Positions 36,564 to 44,523 of a stretch of DNA of 56,821 nt are shown here, in pieces. Location: assembly GCA_026397725.1 (NCBI GenBank), contig JAPLUI010000470.1:1-56821 (forward strand), in the 5' to 3' direction. Positions within the stretch are counted from its first letter, which is position 1, and each line of letters starts with the position of its first letter. The position numbers and the translations under genes are program-made. Source of the stretch: Verrucomicrobiota bacterium. GTDB taxonomy: Bacteria; Verrucomicrobiota; Verrucomicrobiia; Verrucomicrobiales; Akkermansiaceae. Below the pieces are notes generated by a model that had not been told where the DNA came from, made no database searches, and saw nothing but the letters and a program-made list of their open reading frames with translations.

Positions 36564-39500
36564 GTGGGCGAGGAAATGGAACCAAAGATGGCAGCGTGTG
36601 AAGCAAAAATATCCAGCCACCGGGATGGATCGTCGGGAAAGACAATCACCGTGAAGCCACGATCCTGCGCATACGCGGCGACAGACTGTGACGGCAAAGT
36701 TAGAAACACAAGCGCACGGGCTGTCTGATAGGCGGCATCAGCGGTGGTTTCCCCGCCATTGATCGGAAGGTTGACCTGATCGGGCTGGCGCAGGCCGTTT
36801 TTGGAAAGGGTCGCGAGCCACTCTTGCAGTGAGGTCATCATTTCGCCGGCGGCAGGCTGCGAGGCAACAGGGGCGTAACGCAGAGGCTGCACCTTGGCAT
36901 TCGCCAATGAGGCGAGGAATCCCACCGCGGCGGCATTGCGCCGGTCGATGATCTCGTGGTCGGGCTGGTTGTAATAGGAGAGCAGGCACTGGTAACAGCC
37001 GGCCTCGCACGGCAGGGCGTCGGGCCCGGCATTCTCACCTGCCAGGTCGATCAGGTGGTCGGCATGAATCTCGCTTTCAGGCACCTTGTAATGCATCATG
37101 CTCAAAGCCATGCGTGCGACCTGGGCGAGGTGGGATGGGTCGGTGGCAAGGCGACTCAACACCCCGGCGCCACCCTCGGCGGCCTCGTAAAGGAGCAGGG
37201 ACCGGCGGTCATGGGGCGAGGGCAAGGCCTCGACGACAAGTTCGGCGGATTCGATTTGAAAGGTCTGTTCGATGCCACGTTTGAGCGAGGCTTGAATGGT
37301 GGCCATGGCCGCTTCCGGCAGAAGGTTGGGCGGCGTGATGATGAGGATGTTCCGGTGATCCTCGACGAACGGCACGATGCGCTGGGAGACGGCTTTCTTT
37401 TCGACGGGTTCCTCGGCGGAATTCCCCGATTCCTCATCGCCATCGGATTCCTCCTGCTTGCTCCAATTGCCAGTGAGTGGATTGATGTAGAACCCGAGTT
37501 GTTTTTTGTCCTTGCGGCGACGCCAGCCCCGATTGATGCGCCAGAGAGCTGCCGCCGGCGAATAGGTCAGTTTAGCGACGGATTCACCGTTGGCCGTGAC
37601 TTCCGCCACCTGCTTGTCGGGAGCGCCGCCGGGGCCGTGCAGAAACCGGTAGGTGGTGATGATGTCGAAACCTTGGCGCTGGCGGTCCTCGTCATTGACG
37701 GAGATGCGCTCCACCGGTTTGGTTTCAACCGTCTCGATGCGATAGAGTTCATTGACGCGACTCTCCGGGGTGAACACCTCGCCGCAGTGGTCGCAGACCG
37801 GGTCCTTGGGTTCCGGATCTTCCGGTTTGCCAAGGTGCCCGTAGCCGCAGTGGGTGCAAACCAGCGCATTGATCGTGGTAAGCCGCGAGTCCGAGGAGAT
37901 GTGGTCGGTGGCGGTGACGTTTAGTTTGGCCCGGTCCACCCGGAACATTCGTCCTTCGTGATAGATGAGACTGCGCGGCCCGAACTCTGACAGTGCCAGA
38001 AACCGCGGTCGGCTAACCATGCTGCCGGAGTCATTTTTGCCAGCCCGCGTGCGACCGGTGGCGGGGATCCACGCCATCAGCGGCAGGCGCGGGAAGTTGT
38101 AGCCCGGCAGAAACCCCTGACTGGCAAGGTAACGGAAGGTGTAAAAATCGTTGTTCTGGCCGCCGCTGGTTTTGAGGAGGAGCTTGAGCTGGTTGACCGC
38201 GTCGAGGTAGCGACGCTTGGCGTTTTCCCGATCCGAGGCCAGCGTGGCATGGCTTTTGGCAATGGAATCAGCCGCAGCCATTTGCTGGTGCGTCGCGTCG
38301 TAAAGGGAGCGCCAGCGATCAAAGGCCTCGCCAAAGGCGGTCGCACTGCCGCGAATCACATTCTCGACATAATCGGGCAAGAACCAGGAGGTGTCGCGCA
38401 ACTCGTCCTCGACCTGTGAAATGACTTCCCTGGCAGCCGTTAAAGCCCGCTGGCCGACCGCCAGATCGGAGATGGCTTCCAGCAAGCTTGATTCCAGAGG
38501 TTTCTGCGGCGTTTCCAGAGCAAGGAGAGGCGCGATGCTGGTGTCAATGGAGCGTCTGACCGCTGCCAGCCACACCGCGTGCAGATGGCTTTCGATGAGA
38601 TCGCGGTTGCAAAGGTCCAGCGTGGGGGCTTTGACGATGCCATGAACCATCTGGTCGGCATGATAGAAGAACCATTGGTCATGCGGACTCATGGCCGCCG
38701 AGTAGGTCACGACAAGCGCCGCCTGGCCCGAGCGCCCCGCACGTCCGCTGCGTTGGGCGTAGTTGGCCGGCGTGGGCGGGACGTTGCGGAGATACACGGT
38801 GTTGAGCGCCGAAATATCGACGCCGAGTTCCATGGTCGGCGAGCAGTAGAGCACCGGCAGGCGGATAAGTTTCCCCTTTTGTCCGGACTCGTTCTTCCAC
38901 CACTCCTCATCGCGCGGCGACATGCGGAAGCGTGCCTCCAACACCTTTCGTTTGTCCGGCTCCACCTGCGCGGTGTGCTCATGGGCCTCGAAGTCGAAAA
39001 AGCTATGTCCCGGAGTTGTGAGAGTTTCGGCGACCGTCGTGTATAGGTCGCGGAAGAAGGCATTGGCTTTGCTGCCTTCCGGACCGGGGCTGTCATTCAG
39101 GACCCAACGCAAGGCGGTGTCCTTGATCGCCCAACCCGTTAGGGCCTTTTCCTTTTTGTCATCCTTGTCCTTGCGGAGTTTGTCCACGGTCCGATTCGAG
39201 ACGTAGCCACCCTTGGCCGCCACGCTGAGAAAGGCGCGGACCAGCTCCACCAGCACTTCGCCGTGAGTCGTGCGGAGTTCTCCTGCCTCGGGATGTGGCT
39301 CCCATTCCTTCCCGTAACGAATCTCGCGCACCAAGCGGGACCGCGGGCCGCCACCGACGAGATCGTCGCGTTTGCGCGTGCCCTTGCTATCAGGCCGCTT
39401 GTCGAGAATCAGGTATTTGGAAGTCACCAACAATTCGTCGCTCCCGAAGGCCCAGCGCTCCGTGAGATGGCTCGACACCGCAGAGCGCATGCTATCCTGT

Positions 39501-41929
39501 CTGGCGGCGTCGAGGTAATCGGATTCCACGCACAGATCCCGGAGCATGGACTCGAAGATCAGGCGGCCAAGATTGATACGGGCAGGTGGTGATAGAGCGC
39601 GTAACAATTCCCAACCGGCCAATTCCCGGTCATTCAGATCGGCGGGCTGTTTTTCTGCGGCGAAGGCACTCTCGCGGGCGGCGAAATCCTCCAACCCGGG
39701 GTAATCGATATGCAGCAGATCCAGTTGGCGGAGATTGGGATTGTTGAAGCGCCAGCCCTTGCGCAGGTCGCGCAGCAAGCGATAGCCCAGCACGAAGCGT
39801 GCGGCACGCTCGGCTTCCTGCTTGGCGAGGCCGAACAGATCGGGCTCTAGCAAATATTCCGCGAGGATATCTTCGTCACTGGTCTCGAAACCGAGTGAAC
39901 GGAACACTTCCACGCCGAGGTCACCGGCGAGCATCCCGCCGCCCTGTTTTTTGAGCGCGGCGAGCAGGCCAGCCCGGATCATCAGCAGGTAGAGGAAATC
40001 ATTGAAATGGCCGGCTTGCAGGGCGGCATCCTGCCGGTTGTCGGTAAAGCCCAGCAATTTCCGCGGATCAAAAGTGCTGCCCGCTTCCAAGGGGGTATCG
40101 AAGTGCCGACGCAGAATGGCGAGGGTCAGCACCGTGGTGGCCGATGAACGGCCTTCGCCGGATAGACTGGAAAGCCGGTTGATGTCCCGGCCATGGGCCT
40201 GATGCTCGTGGCCGCAGTTCAGACAGAAGCGGAATTTTCCAAGAATGAACCAGAATCCCCGGCCACTGCCGCGGTGGCCGCGTGCATCCACCATTTCATT
40301 GATGGGGACGGACTCCTTGTAATTTTGTTTCACCTTGGGCTCGGTGGCACGCGAATCCGCCCAGGAGTCGGGAAGATCCTCGGTGCTCCCTTGATAGAGC
40401 TGGCCGGCACGGATCGGGGCAAGGAAACCGAAACGCCGCTGCTTGTCGTCGCTCCCGACGTCGTCAATTTCGCGGGGTGTGAAATTGGGCAATGTTTCTG
40501 AGGATTGCCACACCGGATGGTATTCCTGGCCGCACTCGCGGCAGAAGTGCGTGCCGAACAGCAACACGCCATCCTTTTGACGGCCGGGGGCGAAGCGCTG
40601 AGCGTCGAGGGTGATCTGGCGCGTTCCATCAGGCTCCAGCGTGCACAGGACCTTGCCGGGGCCGCTGATGAATTGGTGCAGCTTGAAGGCAAACAGGGCA
40701 CGGCCATCCGGGGTAGTCACGTTCTGAGCAGCCGTAAGGAATTTTTCCAAGGCTGCCTTGGCGTTCCCCACATCGACGCCGGCGTCTCTTGCCAAAAACT
40801 TGGCCCCGTCGGACAGGCTGAGCGGCCTGGCACGGCGGGGACTGGATTGGTTCTTCATGTCCAGGCCCAGCGTCAGTTCCGTCCAAACCGCGAGCGGGTC
40901 GCGGCGGAATGATGGCAGATCCGGCCACGACTCAGTGGCCAGGGATAAGCGGGCGGCGAGCAACGGCTTCACCGTTTCCAAACCCATGGACAGATCGGTG
41001 GCCCGCTCGAGGGTCTCGTCGATGACGTCGGTTTCCGCGATGGGTGTTCCAAAGAGCTTTGATGCGACCGTTGAAACCGTCCGCTTTTGGTCCTCTGAGG
41101 TGCCGGTGCTGGACATCGTGGCCGAGGTGCCGATGCACAGCAGATGGTCCGCCTTCAGGCGCTGACGGAGCCGGCGAACAAGCATGGCAACGTCCGCACC
41201 CTGGCGACCGCGGTAGGTGTGGAGTTCATCCATCACCAGGAATTCCAGTCCTTGGCAGTGATCCACCACATGACGGTCCACGTCCTCGTAGCGGGTGAGG
41301 ATCAGCTCCAACATCATGAAATTTGTCAGTAGGATGTCCGGAGGATTGGCTGCCAGCTTTTCCCGTTCGGTGCTGCTTTCCTGTCCCGTGTAGCGGGCGA
41401 TGGTCAGCCCGGTGCCGATCATGCCCACATTTTGCATGAATTTGCCGATTTCCTCCGATTGGCTGTTGGCCAGCGCGTTCATCGGGTAGATTATGACGGC
41501 CCGGGTCCGCGGCGTCGCATCGAGTTCCCTGGCCCGGATGATCCGATCCACGATGGGGATAAAGAACGCCAGCGACTTGCCGGACCCGGTGCCGGTGGTG
41601 ACCACAAAGCTCCTGAGCGCCCGTGCAAGGGCTAGGGAATCCTGCTGGTGCGTGTACAAGCGCACCGGGGTGACTGGCCCGGCGTCCTTGCCCACTTGAA
41701 AAATCTCGGCGGTCAGTGGATGCAGGACACCCGCCTGGGCCAACTCCAGCACCGTACTGCCCTGCTTGTAGTTCGGGTTGATTTGGATCAGCGGCTCAGG
41801 CCAATATCGCCCCCGTTCATACTCAGCATCAACGACTTTCGAAATATCGGTTGCCGCGATCCGCACAAAACTCCGTGAGAATCGCTCGTAGCTCTGGACG
41901 ATTTGATCGCGGAAAGTGAAGGCATTCAT
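36560..41929 (-). CDS. Large DEAD/DEAH helicase with C-terminal DUF1998 (Druantia DruE / DISARM DrmA-DrmB-like)
   Basis: A 1,789-aa superfamily 2 helicase. The ATP-binding region has TTGTGSGKSLAFFIP (Walker A), PMNALANSQ, and MDELHTYRGRQGADVA (DELH instead of DEAH). The C-lobe has YCSPTMELGVDISAL and NYAQRSGRAGRSGQA (motif VI). Zinc knuckles include CRECGQEYH, CLNCGHEHQ, and CTHCGYGH with CDHCGEVF. The last 250 residues contain the DUF1998 four-cysteine element CEAGCYQCLLSYYNQPDH. This combination is known from DruE of Druantia and from the DrmA plus DrmB pair of DISARM, where the two parts are separate. I chose ATG 41929 (MNAFTFRDQ). It is the first gene of the long minus-strand block and overlaps the SNF2 gene by ATGA. 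Confidence 0.85.
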   Translation of the reverse strand: MNAFTFRDQIVQSYERFSRSFVRIAATDISKVVDAEYERGRYWPEPLIQINPNYKQGSTVLELAQAGVLHPLTAEIFQVGKDAGPVTPVRLYTHQQDSLALARALRSFVVTTGTGSGKSLAFFIPIVDRIIRARELDATPRTRAVIIYPMNALANSQSEEIGKFMQNVGMIGTGLTIARYTGQESSTEREKLAANPPDILLTNFMMLELILTRYEDVDRHVVDHCQGLEFLVMDELHTYRGRQGADVAMLVRRLRQRLKADHLLCIGTSATMSSTGTSEDQKRTVSTVASKLFGTPIAETDVIDETLERATDLSMGLETVKPLLAARLSLATESWPDLPSFRRDPLAVWTELTLGLDMKNQSSPRRARPLSLSDGAKFLARDAGVDVGNAKAALEKFLTAAQNVTTPDGRALFAFKLHQFISGPGKVLCTLEPDGTRQITLDAQRFAPGRQKDGVLLFGTHFCRECGQEYHPVWQSSETLPNFTPREIDDVGSDDKQRRFGFLAPIRAGQLYQGSTEDLPDSWADSRATEPKVKQNYKESVPINEMVDARGHRGSGRGFWFILGKFRFCLNCGHEHQAHGRDINRLSSLSGEGRSSATTVLTLAILRRHFDTPLEAGSTFDPRKLLGFTDNRQDAALQAGHFNDFLYLLMIRAGLLAALKKQGGGMLAGDLGVEVFRSLGFETSDEDILAEYLLEPDLFGLAKQEAERAARFVLGYRLLRDLRKGWRFNNPNLRQLDLLHIDYPGLEDFAARESAFAAEKQPADLNDRELAGWELLRALSPPARINLGRLIFESMLRDLCVESDYLDAARQDSMRSAVSSHLTERWAFGSDELLVTSKYLILDKRPDSKGTRKRDDLVGGGPRSRLVREIRYGKEWEPHPEAGELRTTHGEVLVELVRAFLSVAAKGGYVSNRTVDKLRKDKDDKKEKALTGWAIKDTALRWVLNDSPGPEGSKANAFFRDLYTTVAETLTTPGHSFFDFEAHEHTAQVEPDKRKVLEARFRMSPRDEEWWKNESGQKGKLIRLPVLYCSPTMELGVDISALNTVYLRNVPPTPANYAQRSGRAGRSGQAALVVTYSAAMSPHDQWFFYHADQMVHGIVKAPTLDLCNRDLIESHLHAVWLAAVRRSIDTSIAPLLALETPQKPLESSLLEAISDLAVGQRALTAAREVISQVEDELRDTSWFLPDYVENVIRGSATAFGEAFDRWRSLYDATHQQMAAADSIAKSHATLASDRENAKRRYLDAVNQLKLLLKTSGGQNNDFYTFRYLASQGFLPGYNFPRLPLMAWIPATGRTRAGKNDSGSMVSRPRFLALSEFGPRSLIYHEGRMFRVDRAKLNVTATDHISSDSRLTTINALVCTHCGYGHLGKPEDPEPKDPVCDHCGEVFTPESRVNELYRIETVETKPVERISVNDEDRQRQGFDIITTYRFLHGPGGAPDKQVAEVTANGESVAKLTYSPAAALWRINRGWRRRKDKKQLGFYINPLTGNWSKQEESDGDEESGNSAEEPVEKKAVSQRIVPFVEDHRNILIITPPNLLPEAAMATIQASLKRGIEQTFQIESAELVVEALPSPHDRRSLLLYEAAEGGAGVLSRLATDPSHLAQVARMALSMMHYKVPESEIHADHLIDLAGENAGPDALPCEAGCYQCLLSYYNQPDHEIIDRRNAAAVGFLASLANAKVQPLRYAPVASQPAAGEMMTSLQEWLATLSKNGLRQPDQVNLPINGGETTADAAYQTARALVFLTLPSQSVAAYAQDRGFTVIVFPDDPSRWLDIFASHAAIFGSISSPT

Positions 41930-42190
41930 GGATCGGAAGGCGACGGGACAAGTCATTGCCTGTCGTTAGGATGGAAAATCACAGCCCCGGGCGCAAGCAG
42001 GGATCGCCGGTTCCGGCAAATATACTGAATTGCCTGCCGGCAACGCGAAGGAATCGGCAGCGGGGCCTTGCTGCAACGGCCGCGTTCCCCAATCACGAAC
42101 GCGCGGTGGCAGAGGAGGCGCGGTTTGATCCGCTGGTTGCACCCGAACATTCAGGCGTCCGGCGAGCGCCCCCGCACGACAAACCGGACA

Positions 42191-43084
42191 ATGACCCACC
42201 CTCACGGCGAATGGCGACCCACCGGCCCACAGGCGCGATTTGTGGCAGTTGTCGAGGGACCGCAGGTTGGTACGTTTTCAGACGGTCAAGGGTGTATTCA
42301 AAAAATCACTCCAAGAAAACTGAACGAATCGAAGCGGCTTCCAGAGATCCAAAACCTAGCTCCAAATGCATTCAAGAAAACACTTGTATTTCTGAATACA
42401 CATGCGACAGTCAGGCATGGCCACTCAAGAAAAAAACGACGCATTCCGGTTGCCATCCTCGCCAGGGTTTCAACCGACAAACAAGCCAACGCCAGACAGA
42501 TTCACGAACTCCGCCAGGCCGCCGCGGAAAATGGCTGGACGGAGGTTGATGTCATTGAAACGACAGGCCTCTCGGGAAATGCCAAGGACGCTGATCGCCA
42601 TGATCTTGATCGGGTCCGGGATCTCGCCACCCGCGGGCGGATTCGGAAGGTGCTGGTCCATGAGGTCTCCCGGATCGCCCGCCGCAACTCGACCGCGCAC
42701 AAGTTCCTCGAAGAGCTGGAAGCCCTCGGGGTGTCGCTCTACTGGCACGCGCAGCGGATCGAGACACTGCTCCCGGACGGCAAACGCAACCCGGCCGCCT
42801 CCATCATGTTCTCCCTGCTCGCCGAAATGGCGCGCAATGAGCGGGAAACCCTGGTTGACCGGATCAACTCGGGGCTGGCCAGAGCCCGCCGGGAGGGTAC
42901 GACACTTGGCCGACCGAAGGGCACCCACTTCAAACGGGCGGACTTTCTCGCCAACCACAAGGACGTGGTGAAGCAACTGCGGGCGGGCCAGTCCATCCGC
43001 AACACGGCCAGGATCACCGGCAAGGGTGTTTCCACGGTCCAACGGGTCAGGGGCCAACTCAACGCGACGCCCGCCGGGAGTTGA
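42191..43084 (+). CDS. Serine recombinase (small resolvase/invertase family), start uncertain
   Basis: The recognisable protein begins near 42440 and has a catalytic resolvase domain: PVAILARVSTDKQANARQ with the nucleophilic Ser, LSGNAKDADRHDLDRVRD, HEVSRIARRNSTAHKFLEEL, and FSLLAEMARNERETLVDRI. A C-terminal helix-turn-helix follows (KDVVKQLRAGQSIRNTARI). Length from that point is about 215 aa, normal for small resolvases. The frame is open upstream to 42068, but that part looks non-coding; the listed ATG at 42191 is only a formal start. A better start may be the ATG at 42417 in another frame, followed by the slippery heptamer A AAA AAC at about 42429-42435, which by a -1 shift would enter the resolvase frame. 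Confidence 0.75.
   Translation: MTHPHGEWRPTGPQARFVAVVEGPQVGTFSDGQGCIQKITPRKLNESKRLPEIQNLAPNAFKKTLVFLNTHATVRHGHSRKKRRIPVAILARVSTDKQANARQIHELRQAAAENGWTEVDVIETTGLSGNAKDADRHDLDRVRDLATRGRIRKVLVHEVSRIARRNSTAHKFLEELEALGVSLYWHAQRIETLLPDGKRNPAASIMFSLLAEMARNERETLVDRINSGLARARREGTTLGRPKGTHFKRADFLANHKDVVKQLRAGQSIRNTARITGKGVSTVQRVRGQLNATPAGS
42385..42400. promoter_or_regulatory. Possible operator upstream of the serine recombinase
   Basis: TGTATT-TCTG-AATACA is a perfect 6-bp inverted repeat, and another TGTATTCA lies at 42293-42300. Its position ahead of the ATG at 42417 fits an autoregulatory recombinase or repressor site. Confidence 0.35.
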
Positions 43085-43202
43085 GGGAAACAGCCGAACC
43101 GCGGCTTGGTCTCACCCTAGCAAGAGCGACCGGATTTCCGCGATTTTTGTTGTCCGCGATTTTGTCCTTGCTAGCCCGGTGTCAAGAGTGTTGGATCAAA
43201 AC

Positions 43203-43412
43203 ATCCGAAGAGATTCGGATCGGGGCGTGAGAACCCCGTAACGAGCGGTCAGGCGTTGACCGCAAGAACGCCGCCTCCAGGCCGAAAGGTCGGGGAGGCG
43301 GTGGCGCATGTCCAGGTCTCCCCTGCGGGGGTGGCTAAAGGCCCCCGCGCTCGTCTCGTTACGGGTTCTCAACTCCCCGGCCACCCTGAGATCGGGGTGG
43401 CTGGCTTTGTTT
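43203..43412 (+). ncRNA. Candidate structured RNA, HEARO/omegaRNA-like, orphan
   Basis: Between the recombinase and the next gene lies a chain of hairpins. They are ATCCGAA-GAGA-TTCGGAT; CGGGG...CCCCG; GCGGTCA-GGCGT-TGACCGC; CCGCCTCC...GGAGGCGG enclosing CCGAAAGGTCGG; GCGGGGG...CCCCCGC; and finally CCACCC...GGGTGG followed by CTGGCTTTGTTT. A long-range pairing joins GAGAACCCCGTAACGAG (43229-43245) to CTCGTTACGGGTTCTC (43355-43370), closing the whole into a multibranch structure of about 140 nt. The CCGAAAGGTCGGGG segment recalls OMEGA guide RNAs (HEARO) of IscB. No IscB or TnpB gene is nearby. The 43085-43430 interval holds no gene. Confidence 0.6.
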
Positions 43413-43430
43413 GAACCACCGCCTGAAACC

Positions 43431-43811
43431 ATGAAAATCTTCTGCTGGTTGACTTTCCTCCCGTGTGCTGCGGTGCTCATCGCTATCGCGCAACTGCTCG
43501 CCGGTTTGATTGTGGCAAACAGCCCTTGGTGGCTCGGGCTGCCACTGGTCTTCTTTTCCGGTGTGATCGTGGTCATGGCCGGATTGGCCCCAGTGAAGAT
43601 GACCAGCGATCCCAAGGTTGCCGCTACCGTCCTGCTCACTCTATTTGTCCTTTTCGAGACATTGGCTCTGACCAAGGTCTTTGCCGACCATTCCGCCAAG
43701 GAGTTGATCGGCAGAATTCTCGTGGACATTCAGATAATCATCGGCGCCCTCATGGGAACTACGCCTGATGGCAAAAAATCAGAGAAATCGGCCGGAGCGG
43801 CGCGGTTTTGA
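43431..43811 (+). CDS. Small membrane protein of unknown function
   Basis: A 126-aa protein beginning MKIFCWLTFLPCAAVLIAIA. It has three or four hydrophobic segments (about 4-28, 36-52, 64-84, 98-110) and a polar C-terminal tail rich in Lys, Ser and Ala. No family is recognised. It lies directly downstream of the structured-RNA candidate and 27 bp upstream of the next gene on the same strand, so the two genes may be cotranscribed. Confidence 0.55.
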   Translation: MKIFCWLTFLPCAAVLIAIAQLLAGLIVANSPWWLGLPLVFFSGVIVVMAGLAPVKMTSDPKVAATVLLTLFVLFETLALTKVFADHSAKELIGRILVDIQIIIGALMGTTPDGKKSEKSAGAARF

Positions 43812-43838
43812 CGAACAAAGAACGGTAACCAAAACACT

Positions 43839-44447
43839 ATGAAAACAAGAATAGTCTCGGGGGCCACTCCGAAGGATCGTATTCCCTCAGGCGTGTCTCT
43901 AATCCAAATCGTAATTGCAGGATCGGGCACGATTAAAGTACTGGTCCTTATTGTCTTGTCACTCACCCCGCCTTTTGTTGAGGCGCAAGTGAAGAGCGAT
44001 GGAAGCGACAACGGCACAAGAACCGCCGTGGCTGGTTTGCTCCCCAAACCAGAGAAGGGGAAATTCCAAATCAAAGGCGGAAAATTGGTCAATCTGGTCG
44101 ATCTAACTAAGACTGAATACATCGAAGTCTGCAAGGCCATGATTAAGGAATCGGAAGAAAATCGAGAGGTGTTTTGGAAACAATCGAAGCAACTCCTGAT
44201 AGGGATTCTGAACTTGGAAGGAAAGCCAGAACGGCAAGGTTTCATGGACATCAGTCCGATATTTAACCGAAGTATGCTTTTCGCGATGCTCGCCGTTCAC
44301 AACAAGATCAAACTGGACGCCGAGGAGATGGATAATTTCAAGGCTGAATGCGTGGCGAATTCAGGGAAAGCAAAGGAGTATGATCGAATGATTATTATGA
44401 CGATCTACGCATCAGTGTTCAGCGAGAATGAGAAACTCGCTAGATAA
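43839..44447 (+). CDS. Hypothetical protein with N-terminal membrane or signal segment
   Basis: A 202-aa protein. Residues about 28-50 (SGTIKVLVLIVLSLTPPFVE, then A) are hydrophobic and could be a signal peptide or anchor. The rest is soluble, charged and mostly helical, with no recognisable motif. Its base composition is less GC-rich than that of the surrounding genes, which suggests separate acquisition. No function can be assigned. Confidence 0.55.
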   Translation: MKTRIVSGATPKDRIPSGVSLIQIVIAGSGTIKVLVLIVLSLTPPFVEAQVKSDGSDNGTRTAVAGLLPKPEKGKFQIKGGKLVNLVDLTKTEYIEVCKAMIKESEENREVFWKQSKQLLIGILNLEGKPERQGFMDISPIFNRSMLFAMLAVHNKIKLDAEEMDNFKAECVANSGKAKEYDRMIIMTIYASVFSENEKLAR

Positions 44448-44523
44448 AATCGCATTGGCTGACACATGATAGTCAACAAAAGATTGAAAATTACTTGCAT
44501 TCAAACAACGCCCGCCACATCCG

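Noticed and set aside
42068..42416. N-terminal extension of the serine recombinase
   Set aside because: The sequence is unlike any resolvase N-terminus and has non-coding composition; resolvase homology starts near 42440.
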